A stretch of DNA of 32,349 bases from a virus. The stretch's first letter is position 1. Each line of letters opens with the position of its first letter. A program made the translations under genes and the position numbers. Under the pieces are notes generated by a model. It did no database searches and was not told the origin of the DNA. It saw nothing but the letters and a program-made list of their open reading frames with translations. Shown in pieces: positions 1 to 5,954 of this stretch. The DNA is taken from the IMG/VR virus record IMGVR_UViG_3300028925_011046, positions 1-32,349 of that record; one strand, 5' to 3'.

Positions 1-1
1 G

Positions 2-358
2 AAAGCGGTTAAAGCACAAAAAGAATTGTACGCTGATGGCCTGGTTAACAAGGCGTTAATGGAAGCAGTACAGTTAGAAAGGGTTAAAGAGAATGCTCGC
101 CATGAATGGGAAAAAACCGATCTCAGAGACAAGCTCTCGTCTACGAAGTCGGCTGTTATCAAGCGGCCAAAGGCTTATGGTCGTGTGTCTTCTAACCTTT
201 GGCGTCGTGAAATGCGGCTCTCCTGTCTCGCTTCTGGGGGTGACGTACGCTCCTGTAAAGTCCCCAGCATCAAGCGCCCAAAGGCCAAACCCCGTCGTAC
301 CGTTCCGCCCCGTGCTGGTCCCCATGTCCGTACTGATAGCCGAGGGAAAAAACCCTGA
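2..358 (+). CDS. Partial protein, possible inner spanin (Rz-like)
   Basis: The frame is open to the left edge, so the true start lies outside the window; 118 residues are visible. The first 60 or so are charged and helix-forming (for example KENARHEWEKTDLRDKL), which would suit the periplasmic coiled coil of an inner-membrane spanin. The last part is basic and rich in Arg and Pro and looks constrained by the overlapping gene in the +1 frame. The overlap of a coiled-coil frame with a proline-rich frame that has a hydrophobic stretch followed by Cys is the arrangement of lambda Rz/Rz1. The membrane anchor that would settle this is not in the window. A non-phage or unrelated gene is possible. 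Confidence 0.4.
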   Translation, partial: KAVKAQKELYADGLVNKALMEAVQLERVKENARHEWEKTDLRDKLSSTKSAVIKRPKAYGRVSSNLWRREMRLSCLASGGDVRSCKVPSIKRPKAKPRRTVPPRAGPHVRTDSRGKKP

Positions 359-506
359 TGAATTTATATGCGTTTCACACGCTGACAGCATTGAAATCCG
401 TATTCGGGAAAAGGTGTGGCGTCAGTTCGCCAAGCAATGTTTAAAGAACCACGATTACTATGAAAAGTTAAACGCGCCGAAGAAGAGCAAGGACGAGAAA
501 ATATAA
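93..506 (+). CDS. Possible outer spanin-like lipoprotein overlapping the previous gene
   Basis: 137 residues in the +1 frame relative to the preceding gene, starting inside it. Residues 28-39 are hydrophobic (LMVVCLLTFGVV) and are followed by Lys40-Cys41, a poor lipobox because Lys sits at position -1. After the Cys comes a proline-rich stretch to about residue 77, as in Rz1-type outer spanins. The remaining 60 residues are charged and end in a Lys-rich tail, longer than a usual outer spanin. If real, it would work with the inner spanin to fuse the two membranes during lysis. The ATG at 93 and the one at 102 are both possible starts. The function is inferred from architecture only. Confidence 0.4.
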   Translation: MLAMNGKKPISETSSRLRSRLLSSGQRLMVVCLLTFGVVKCGSPVSLLGVTYAPVKSPASSAQRPNPVVPFRPVLVPMSVLIAEGKNPDEFICVSHADSIEIRIREKVWRQFAKQCLKNHDYYEKLNAPKKSKDEKI

Positions 507-531
507 ATATACCAAAAAGCTTTTTGCTCTT
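483..531. terminator. Inverted repeat between convergent genes, possible terminator
   Basis: The 8-mers AAGAGCAA (483-490) and TTGCTCTT (524-531) are exact reverse complements and enclose a second palindrome, AAAAAGCTTTTT. The element spans the end of the rightward spanin-like gene and the gap before the convergent GntR gene. The stem is AT-rich, so a weak bidirectional terminator is the likeliest reading. Confidence 0.3.
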
Positions 532-537
532 AGGAGG

Positions 538-1347
538 CTATTCGGTTAAGCCGCCAGAACAATCGTTTGTGCTGTAAATAATTTTTGAATTATCCGAGAT
601 TTCAGTATCCAGAAGGTCATTTTCTCTGCTTGCCACTCTGTCCAGCCATCTTTCCATCGATGTTTGCACCTTAATTTTTGCTGCTTCTTCCGATTTCTCA
701 GGATCGGAATTTAAGATATGTAGGGCAATTGATTGTCGTTCTTTTCTAATTTTCATTAGTTCATCAACATTCACTTCCCAATGAAAAAAGGTAGATATTG
801 GATAGGGTAGCGAGGAGTATGCTCTAGTCAAATACCGGTTGTTAGCAGCTTCTAAAATTGTGGCATGGAACAGTCTGTTAATTTTTAAATGTGCGCTTCT
901 GGTTGTCAAATCATCGTATTTTTCAGCTAAATTAGTTAGTCTTTCAGCCTGTTTTTTTGTTCTTCTTTGTGCTGCCAACCTAGCGCCCATCGAATCGAGC
1001 GTTTGTCTCATGTGATAAACGTCTTGGATCATCTGGCTATCGATGACTGTAACGATTAAATTGCCGTAGCGGTCATAGCAAAGAACATCTTTTTCCACCA
1101 ATCGCCGCAAAGCATCTCGAACTGGTGTTCTGCTTACGTTAAGCCATTTTGAAATTTCGGCTTCATAAATTCTTTGGCCCTCGACCAAGTGCTTTTGACT
1201 AACAGCATCTTGAATTTTTTCGTAGACAACTTCAACTAGCGGGGTTCTCAGAACTTTTAAATTAAGTGGCTCCCCGGTTTTTTTGTCTGTTTTGACTAAA
1301 TCATTATAATGCAAGAAATTATTATTCGTAAAATTCTTACTTTCCAT
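538..1347 (-). CDS. GntR-family transcriptional regulator, FadR/FCD type
   Basis: 269 residues. A winged helix-turn-helix occupies about residues 38-105, with the family pattern GQRIYEAEISKWLNVSRTPV followed by RDALRRLVE. The rest is an all-helical FCD ligand-binding domain with conserved His positions in LFHATILEAANNRYL and ERQSIALHIL, which usually bind a metal and an organic acid. A strong ribosome site (AAGGGGGG) precedes the ATG. The gene is 19 bases downstream of the LexA-like gene and probably shares its operon. FCD regulators normally control host carbon metabolism and are unusual in phages. It is either a cargo gene or, if the tRNA fragment at 2083 is a prophage boundary, a host gene. 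The ligand is unknown. Confidence 0.8.
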   Translation of the reverse strand: MESKNFTNNNFLHYNDLVKTDKKTGEPLNLKVLRTPLVEVVYEKIQDAVSQKHLVEGQRIYEAEISKWLNVSRTPVRDALRRLVEKDVLCYDRYGNLIVTVIDSQMIQDVYHMRQTLDSMGARLAAQRRTKKQAERLTNLAEKYDDLTTRSAHLKINRLFHATILEAANNRYLTRAYSSLPYPISTFFHWEVNVDELMKIRKERQSIALHILNSDPEKSEEAAKIKVQTSMERWLDRVASRENDLLDTEISDNSKIIYSTNDCSGGLTE

Positions 1348-1366
1348 CTTTTTTATCCCCCCTTAA

Positions 1367-1777
1367 TTAACTATCATATTGATCGTTTGTTTTAACTGCA
1401 TTAAATAGATTTTCGTATCCATCGGCAAGCTTTGCCTTTGCCTTTTCAGTTTCAGGACTAGAATGATCTGCGTCATAGGCTTTTTTAAAATTAAGCTGCC
1501 GGCGTATTAAAGAATTGGCAGAATCGCGAATTTGCCTTAATTCTAAAATCTCCTCGTTACCATCAGGAACCAAGGTGATTGATCTGGGAGAGCCAGGAAT
1601 TTTTGTAATATAATTACGTGTTTCAAGCTGCTCAATTATCCGGTGAATTTGTCTAATAAACGGCAAATCCAGAATTTTCATCATTTCCCTGAGTGTTGGT
1701 GAATAGCCATGCTCTTTGATAAAAGCCCGAATAGCATGATAAGCTTTAAGCTGATTTTGCGTGAGCGAAGCTTTCAT
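1367..1777 (-). CDS. LexA-type DNA-binding domain protein without peptidase
   Basis: 136 residues. Residues 4-68 match the winged-helix N-terminal domain of LexA: LTQNQLKAYHAIRAFIKEHG, then YSPTLREMM and an IHRIIEQLETRNYI recognition region. The S24 self-cleavage domain (Ala-Gly site, Ser/Lys dyad) is missing; the C-terminal half is a charged helical segment instead. It therefore cannot cleave itself as LexA does. It may compete for or modify binding at LexA-like sites, such as the GAAC-N7-GAAC at 2236-2250. Its start lies inside the upstream 55-aa gene (32-base overlap), which suggests coupled translation. Assignment of the fold is good; the biological role is inference. Confidence 0.75.
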   Translation of the reverse strand: MKASLTQNQLKAYHAIRAFIKEHGYSPTLREMMKILDLPFIRQIHRIIEQLETRNYITKIPGSPRSITLVPDGNEEILELRQIRDSANSLIRRQLNFKKAYDADHSSPETEKAKAKLADGYENLFNAVKTNDQYDS

Positions 1778-1913
1778 CTCTTTCTGCCCCCCATTCCTCT
1801 ATTAGCGCGGTCTCGATTAGTTTCAGCGCATCCTGTCCCTCCTGTATTACGAGCCTCAAATTGTCTCTCACAACCATAAGCTCGCTGGCCGTGATCACAG
1901 TAGCCTTTGCCAT
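1746..1913 (-). CDS. Small protein of unknown function, 55 aa
   Basis: The start chosen is the ATG at 1913, which has GAAAGG upstream; a longer frame upstream is open but has no comparable start. The product is a predicted single amphipathic helix (SELMVVRDNLRLVIQEGQDA) with an acidic C-terminus. It overlaps the LexA-like gene by 32 bases, and the tight packing is typical of phage genes. I do not recognise a family. Confidence 0.5.
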   Translation of the reverse strand: MAKATVITASELMVVRDNLRLVIQEGQDALKLIETALIEEWGAERDESFAHAKSA

Positions 1914-2025
1914 TGCATCGTGCCTTTCAGAAAAATAGTGGAATGAGCAGGATCGCCCAACAGAAAGCCGCCGCACCAAATGATGCAGCGGCTAGTTTTA
2001 GGACGGTGAGGCCCTGGGTCTTTAA

Positions 2026-2048
2026 ACGAACATAATAACGAACATAAT
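2026..2048 (+). repeat. Two direct repeats ACGAACATAAT, candidate integrase arm sites (left)
   Basis: ACGAACATAAT occurs exactly at 2026-2036 and 2038-2048, 12 bp apart. The same word recurs on the other side of the tRNA fragment (2234-2255). Short direct repeats on both sides of a core site are the expected layout of arm-type sites for a lambda-like tyrosine integrase. Confidence 0.5.
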
Positions 2049-2082
2049 CGTTTTTGTTGGTCCCGCTAAGTCCTTGATTTAA

Positions 2083-2127
2083 TGGTGCACCCGGCAGGAC
2101 TCGAACCTGCAACCCCCGGCTTAGAAG
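2083..2127 (-). other. 3' part of tRNA-Arg(TCT): phage attachment core (attP or prophage end)
   Basis: Read on the minus strand, this stretch runs from the anticodon loop CTTCTAA (anticodon TCT) through the 3' anticodon stem GCCGG, the T-arm GCAGG-TTCGAGT-CCTGC, the acceptor 3' strand CGGGTGC and an encoded CCA. The 5' half of a tRNA is absent: bases beyond 2127 cannot pair with the anticodon stem. A tRNA 3' end next to an integrase gene is the standard attachment site, since it restores the host tRNA after integration. Phage-like genes on both sides favour attP of a circular phage genome, but a prophage boundary cannot be excluded. Confidence 0.75.
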
Positions 2128-2142
2128 GATGTGGGTGCGCAA

Positions 2143-2170
2143 AGAACCCCTAGGTAATCCTAGGTGTTCT
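2143..2170. repeat. 28-bp inverted repeat with CCTAGG arms beside the attachment core
   Basis: Two 12-bp arms (AGAACCCCTAGG and CCTAGGTGTTCT) surround a TAAT loop with one mismatch. It lies 15 bp from the tRNA fragment and about 110 bp past the integrase stop. It may be a protein-binding site in the recombination complex or a terminator hairpin for the leftward integrase operon; on the minus strand it is followed by only TTT. Confidence 0.55.
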
Positions 2171-2218
2171 GAGGTGGTGCGGGGTGTTCCTGGGTTAGCG
2201 AAATGCCGGTTTTCTGCG

Positions 2219-2255
2219 TATGTTCTAATCGTACCGAACATATAACGAACATAAT
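2219..2255. repeat. GAACATA repeat cluster, candidate arm sites and LexA-type box (right)
   Basis: Contains GAACATA in inverted orientation at 2219-2225 and CGAACATA twice in direct orientation (2235 and 2246, 11 bp apart); ACGAACATAAT at 2245-2255 is identical to the copies at 2026 and 2038. The two direct copies also form GAAC-N7-GAAC (2236-2250), the consensus of the alphaproteobacterial SOS box read on the minus strand. Both readings, integrase arm sites and a LexA operator, are possible. Confidence 0.5.
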
Positions 2256-2279
2256 GCTGAAACTTGACAGGCACTACCA

Positions 2280-3428
2280 TCACGCCCAGACCTTCAAATA
2301 TTCGTCCATGTGTTCTGGGCAATGATGACCGTAGACGTTCTTGATCATGTCTTCGGTCTTGCCGACTGCCTCAGAAACCTTGCCTGTCGCCAAGCCCTTT
2401 TGGAGCATCCATGTGATGCTGGTGTGCGACAGGATGTGCGGCGAGATCGTGCTGACCCAGCCCGACTTAACGCTATCGTTAGGGGCCTTAAAACCGGCCT
2501 TGATGGCAGTTGCCTGGAACCCCTTGATGATCCGTTTGATCCTCGTGCCATTATAATTGATCACGTAATGACCATTAGTAATGCGCTTGGCGTTTTTGAG
2601 GAACCTCAAAAGCCGTGGCGGGATCGGTGTGGCGTATGGCTGTTTTTTATTGCTCTGTTGTTTGGCTTCATCGATCTCTTTCTGCCAATAAATTTTGCCG
2701 CCATTAAGATCAATGTGACCGCCCCAAGGGTTCCTGAACCATTGCAGCCGCAAGACGGCTTCGGTGCGTTGACCGGTGTAAAGCGCGATCAAAATGAACA
2801 GCACCAAATGAGGGGCCTTCTTATTGCGCCGTGCTTCCCTGATCAGCCGTGCCGCATCAGATCGCGAAAGCCACTTCTCAGCTTCCTTAGCACCCTTGGC
2901 ACCCTTCGGCACCGTTGGTGACCACACGAACGGACGAGCCTTGATGTATTCTTTGCGGTGACAATGATTGATGGCTGCACTTAGGACGCGCAATTCCTTG
3001 CCAGCCGTTGCAGGTTTAACGCCCTCATCAGCCCTGAACGTCACATAGCCCTTACAGGCAGTTTCATTAACGCCACCGATGCCGGTATCCCAATATCGCT
3101 TGAGATGGCTTATCGCGAGTTCGATGGCATCGACTGCATTCGTCACGGGGCCATGCTCTTGGATGTAGGTTTCGAGGATTTGGCTGATCGTGATTGTATC
3201 GATATTAGCTTGGCCGATTTTTTGCTCTGATAACCACTGGCTAAAATAGGCGTTAGCCTTTTCGGTTTCGTGGAGCGTGGCACCGTCACATGCCTCTTTT
3301 CTTTCGACGCCGTTTTCACGCCATTTGACATACCAGTAGTATTCTCTGAAGTTCTTGACACGTTTGGCCCCGTGCTTCGTGTCGGGGCCGTACAGTTGGA
3401 GCTTTGGTGGTGCTGCTTTACGGGGCAT
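2280..3428 (-). CDS. int: Tyrosine recombinase (phage integrase)
   Basis: 382 residues. An N-terminal arm-binding and core-binding part (about 1-185) is followed by the catalytic domain. The first catalytic Arg is R221 in YTGQRTEAVLRL. The H-x-x-R box reads H331-I-L-S334, so the second Arg is replaced by Ser. The nucleophile is Y366 in KNVYGHHCPEH, a sequence typical of alphaproteobacterial phage integrases. The ATG at 3428 has GGAGAG upstream and lies inside the excisionase-like gene. It would integrate the phage at tRNA-Arg(TCT), whose 3' end is at 2083-2127. The Ser in place of Arg is unusual and may reduce activity, be compensated elsewhere, or be a sequencing error. Confidence 0.9.
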   Translation of the reverse strand: MPRKAAPPKLQLYGPDTKHGAKRVKNFREYYWYVKWRENGVERKEACDGATLHETEKANAYFSQWLSEQKIGQANIDTITISQILETYIQEHGPVTNAVDAIELAISHLKRYWDTGIGGVNETACKGYVTFRADEGVKPATAGKELRVLSAAINHCHRKEYIKARPFVWSPTVPKGAKGAKEAEKWLSRSDAARLIREARRNKKAPHLVLFILIALYTGQRTEAVLRLQWFRNPWGGHIDLNGGKIYWQKEIDEAKQQSNKKQPYATPIPPRLLRFLKNAKRITNGHYVINYNGTRIKRIIKGFQATAIKAGFKAPNDSVKSGWVSTISPHILSHTSITWMLQKGLATGKVSEAVGKTEDMIKNVYGHHCPEHMDEYLKVWA

Positions 3429-3607
3429 ATCAATCTCTCCATCATCTCGTTAATCGTTTCCCGGTTGACGAACAATTTCCCTGCCAACTTGAAAACTTTA
3501 AGATTGCCGTTTCGATACTCAGTCTTGAACGATTGCGCCGTGATCTTTTTTGATGCAACCAGTTCAGCCGCTTCCTTGAACGTAAAGAGTTCGATTTGAG
3601 AATCCAT
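3143..3607 (-). CDS. Excisionase-like helix-turn-helix protein
   Basis: 154 residues in the full frame. Residues 1-60 form a MerR/AlpA-like winged helix-turn-helix (FTFKEAAELVASKKI, then LKVFKLAGKLFVNRETI), as in proteins that sit next to phage integrases and direct excision. The ATG has GAGGG seven bases upstream. From about residue 60 onward the gene overlaps the integrase in another frame, and that C-terminal part is Ser/Thr/Lys-rich with no recognisable fold, so only the N-terminal domain is likely to be under selection for function. It is first in a leftward operon with int. Confidence 0.65.
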   Translation of the reverse strand: MDSQIELFTFKEAAELVASKKITAQSFKTEYRNGNLKVFKLAGKLFVNRETINEMMERLICPVKQHHQSSNCTAPTRSTGPNVSRTSENTTGMSNGVKTASKEKRHVTVPRSTKPKRLTPILASGYQSKKSAKLISIQSRSAKSSKPTSKSMAP

Positions 3608-3652
3608 GATGTTGCCCTCTATTTAGAAGATTACTTTCAACATCAACCATAA

Positions 3653-3680
3653 ATAATAATTTGTGAGTGTCTATCGGCAA
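3653..3680 (-). promoter_or_regulatory. Candidate sigma-70 promoter for the excisionase-integrase operon
   Basis: On the minus strand, TTGCCG (-35 like, 3675-3680) is separated by 16 bp from TATTAT (-10 like, 3653-3658). It lies about 45 bp upstream of the excisionase-like start. Support is by position and consensus only. Confidence 0.35.
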
Positions 3681-3960
3681 TCGCGTCATTACGTGGTGCA
3701 TAAGTTTTGTATCCTTTTTAAAAAACAAGGGCCTCGTTTTAAACGCAAAGGGTTTGTTTTTTTACATCGCGTATTTATAAAAAAACACTTAGTCATTTTT
3801 GGCTAAAACAAATAAATTAAGGTCTGCATTGTTATTTAAGCGGTTGTTTTATATGGAGTAACTTGGAAAGGTATTGTACATATAATTAAATACAGATGCT
3901 TTTCATGTCGCATATCCGTACTTTCATTTTGCCAAATCCATAAGTTGTTCGTGTGGACAA
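3681..3960. other. AT-rich intergenic region, no gene seen
   Basis: This 280-base stretch between the excisionase-like gene and the serine recombinase stop is markedly AT-rich, with several A and T tracts, and has no credible coding frame on either strand. At its right end an imperfect inverted repeat (GTTGTTC and GGACAAC, 3944-3961) touches the recombinase stop codon and could be a weak terminator for that gene. I see nothing else I can name. Confidence 0.4.
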
Positions 3961-4695
3961 CTATTTTTCCATACGATCAATGATCAGCTTGACCTGTTGT
4001 GGCCCCCACTTCGGCTTTCCAAAAATCACTTTATCCTTATTATTATCAATTATATTTTGCCGCGCTGGTGTTTCAATCCCCATCGCAGTCAACTCGGCTG
4101 CAATCCCCCTTAGTGTTTTTATTCCAAAGGTGTCGCGTATCCGCACCACAAGCGGGTACGTTTTTTCGCAATATTTTTCAGTGTTAGCCAGACGAGCCGC
4201 CGCGCCGGCCTTCTGCACAGTCGTAAAATTCTCACTCCCCAGTTTTTTTAAATTTCCGACTTTTCTGCGTTCTTTTATGACTACAGCTAGGCCTCTTTTT
4301 GTGGCCTCGCTGATGCTCCTGGAATATTGCTCTGCCATCGCCGCCATGATGTGAATTGTAAATTCGTTTGCTTCTGGCATATCGCAAGCGACGAACTTAA
4401 TTTTGCTATTCATTAAGCGCGAAACAAAACTGACGTTACGTGCCAGCCTGTCAATACGTGCAACAAGCAATGTTGCTTTATTTTTTTGACACATTTCAAG
4501 GGCGAGTTCTAACTGAGGCCGACGAGCTTTTCTGCCGCTCTCGGTTTCAACGAACTCAGCGATGATATCCCAAGTGCCGCCGTTCAAAAATTGTGAGCAT
4601 GAGTCGCGCTGCGCCTTGATGCCGTTCCCATCTGCGCCTTGCTTCGTAGTCGATACACGCAAGTAGGTTACATACTTACCTCTGTGTTTTGTCAT
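3961..4695 (-). CDS. Serine recombinase (resolvase/invertase family)
   Basis: 244 residues from the ATG at 4695, chosen because AAGGGG lies seven bases upstream; an in-frame GTG at 4713 lacks this spacing. The resolvase catalytic domain is clear: YVTYLRVSTTKQ carries the nucleophile Ser15, and LLVARIDRLARN is the conserved Arg motif. A short C-terminal region with a DNA-binding segment (GIKTLRGIAAELTAMGI) follows. It is a small serine recombinase rather than a large integrase. It could resolve multimers, invert a segment or act as a regulator. No paired inverted sites were found in the window, so its target is unknown. It is transcribed divergently from the early operon. Confidence 0.85.
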   Translation of the reverse strand: MTKHRGKYVTYLRVSTTKQGADGNGIKAQRDSCSQFLNGGTWDIIAEFVETESGRKARRPQLELALEMCQKNKATLLVARIDRLARNVSFVSRLMNSKIKFVACDMPEANEFTIHIMAAMAEQYSRSISEATKRGLAVVIKERRKVGNLKKLGSENFTTVQKAGAAARLANTEKYCEKTYPLVVRIRDTFGIKTLRGIAAELTAMGIETPARQNIIDNNKDKVIFGKPKWGPQQVKLIIDRMEK

Positions 4696-4729
4696 GACGC
4701 ATTTCCCCTTCACGTTTTTTCCACAGTCT

Positions 4730-4773
4730 TGTTTACGCTATTTTTACGTTTTGTTTACGCTATTTTCACTTTG
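4730..4773 (+). repeat. Array A: four tandem 11-bp operator-like units
   Basis: Units in order are TGTTTACGCTA, TTTTTACGTTT, TGTTTACGCTA and TTTTCACTTTG, with no gaps. The core T-K-TTTAC repeats every 11 bp, so the same DNA face is presented each turn. The array lies between the divergent serine recombinase and the early operon and overlaps a candidate promoter. An array of the same design is at 12207-12250. Confidence 0.75.
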
Positions 4774-4782
4774 GTTTGTAAT
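4754..4782 (+). promoter_or_regulatory. Candidate early promoter overlapping array A
   Basis: TTTACG (4754-4759, four of six matches to the -35 consensus), a 17-bp spacer, then TGTAAT (4777-4782, five of six to -10). It lies 54 bp upstream of the ribbon-helix-helix gene and overlaps units 3 and 4 of the repeat array, so a protein bound there would block it. Confidence 0.5.
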
Positions 4783-4835
4783 GACAATGCTGCATCTTGT
4801 CAAACAACAAATCGTATGGACAAGAGGGTTTAACG

Positions 4836-4997
4836 ATGATCACCAGAAAACCTTATTCTACGCGCCTCCCCGTAGGTTTGATTGACCGGGTTAAGGCGGC
4901 GTCTGAGGCCCACGGGCACAGCGTAACTACTATCATCGAGTTAGCTATCGTTGAGAAACTCCAGGCACTTTCTGAGCCTACACAGCCCGATGGTTGA
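4836..4997 (+). CDS. Ribbon-helix-helix (Arc/CopG-like) DNA-binding protein
   Basis: 53 residues. The start is the ATG at 4836, with AGAGGG upstream; an upstream in-frame ATG is less well placed. The sequence has the short beta strand (KPYSTRLPVGL) followed by two helices (IDRVKAASEAHGHS and VTTIIELAIVEKLQAL), the ribbon-helix-helix fold used by Arc and Mnt. It is the first gene of the early operon and lies just after array A, so autoregulation through that array is a reasonable inference. Its stop codon overlaps the start of the next gene. Confidence 0.75.
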   Translation: MITRKPYSTRLPVGLIDRVKAASEAHGHSVTTIIELAIVEKLQALSEPTQPDG

Positions 4998-5184
4998 TAT
5001 TCACATCAAGCAACCAGACACACGGGGGCCGCGATGGTGGCGCAAGCATCGACCATCCGATGCTTACCGAGATGGTTACGACAGAATATTCGGAGACAGG
5101 GAGGATAAGCGTAATGACAGAAAGAGAGGTTCTAAACAGGACGGTCAAAATTCTCAAGAAGCGGATCGATCTTGTAAAAAATAG
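4990..5184 (+). CDS. Small hypothetical early protein, 64 aa
   Basis: Starts at an ATG that overlaps the end of the ribbon-helix-helix gene by eight bases, so translation is probably coupled. It is rich in Arg, Lys and Asp and contains RWWRKHRPSDAYRDGYDRIF, a pattern I associate with small hypothetical phage proteins. The C-terminal part overlaps the next gene in another frame. Function unknown. Confidence 0.5.
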   Translation: MVDIHIKQPDTRGPRWWRKHRPSDAYRDGYDRIFGDREDKRNDRKRGSKQDGQNSQEADRSCKK

Positions 5185-5326
5185 AATCCTAACGCTTGAG
5201 ATGGATGACACCGTGGGTCACGATCAAGAGTGGTTCAGTAAAGTTCGTAAAGAAAAAAACCGTCACACTTATCTGTGCGACATCCTCGAGGGCATGATCA
5301 ACGAAGGCTGGGGCACTGCAAAATGA
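5114..5326 (+). CDS. Small hypothetical early protein, 70 aa, coiled-coil-like
   Basis: The start chosen is the ATG at 5114, which has AGGGAGG about ten bases upstream; the frame is open further left but without a good start. The product is highly charged and helical (REVLNRTVKILKKRIDLVKN). It overlaps the gene before it by 71 bases and the RuvC-like gene after it by an ATGA junction. The tight packing supports a real early gene, with function unknown. Confidence 0.55.
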   Translation: MTEREVLNRTVKILKKRIDLVKNRILTLEMDDTVGHDQEWFSKVRKEKNRHTYLCDILEGMINEGWGTAK

Positions 5327-5769
5327 TCTGCGGTATCGATCCCGGCAAGACAGGTGCCATTGCGTTTAAGTACAGTGATGGCCGTATGTACGTCGAGGAC
5401 ATGCCGGTCATCGGCAAAGAGGTCAATGCGGTTGAACTGTCCCGTTTATTTAAAGAGTTCACTCCCAAGCACGTTTTCATTGAAGATATAAACAGCTTTG
5501 GCATGGGCCGTCAGTCTGCGTTTAATTTCGGCCAGGGGCTGGGTGTCATAAACGGCGTACTCGCCGGGATGACAATCCCCTTTACGCGCATCCGTCCCGC
5601 GATGTGGAAAAAATACTATCACCTAAACAAAGATAAGAGCGCATCACGCGCAGCAGCCACACGCCTGTTCCCAGGCCTGGCCGAAAAATTTAAGCGCGTT
5701 AACGATGACGGCAGGGCCGAAGCCGTTCTCATCGCGCATTACGGTGCATCATCACCGACAATATCATGA
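5323..5769 (+). CDS. RuvC-like Holliday junction endonuclease
   Basis: 148 residues from the ATG at 5323, which overlaps the previous stop as ATGA; the frame upstream of it is a shadow. It has the RNase H-like fold signature of RuvC: the first strand MICGIDPGKTGAIAF with catalytic Asp6, FIEDINSFGMGRQSA with Glu54, and the C-terminal acidic motif NDDGRAEAVLIAHYG near residue 130. It would resolve branched DNA before packaging or during recombination, working with the RecE-like nuclease two genes downstream. Confidence 0.85.
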   Translation: MICGIDPGKTGAIAFKYSDGRMYVEDMPVIGKEVNAVELSRLFKEFTPKHVFIEDINSFGMGRQSAFNFGQGLGVINGVLAGMTIPFTRIRPAMWKKYYHLNKDKSASRAAATRLFPGLAEKFKRVNDDGRAEAVLIAHYGASSPTIS

Positions 5770-5954
5770 AAAAAGAAAACAAAAATCTAATTTACATAGC
5801 CGATGCACAAGAACCTGTTTTGTTTGTAATGCTAAATGACAAAGATCAAGAACAGCGACAATTTCGTTTGCCACTTAGCGATGGTCAGCTTGTTAATTTA
5901 ATAAGAGATGGCATCGAAATCCTTTCTCGGCGTTATTTGGAGAAATTAAAATGA
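5766..5954 (+). CDS. Small hypothetical early protein, 62 aa
   Basis: Linked to both neighbours by four-base ATGA overlaps (5766 and 5951), which is good evidence that it is a real gene translated as part of the operon. The N-terminal half has alternating hydrophobic residues suggesting beta strands, and the C-terminal half is one helix (GQLVNLIRDGIEILSRRYLE). No family recognised. Confidence 0.65.
   Translation: MKKENKNLIYIADAQEPVLFVMLNDKDQEQRQFRLPLSDGQLVNLIRDGIEILSRRYLEKLK

Noticed and set aside
74-391. Leftward frame opposite the spanin-like genes
   Set aside because: No ribosome site and no family likeness; explained as the complement of the two rightward frames.
2083-2160. A complete tRNA gene on the minus strand
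   Set aside because: Only the part from the anticodon loop to CCA is present; bases past 2127 do not pair with the anticodon stem and no D-arm is seen.
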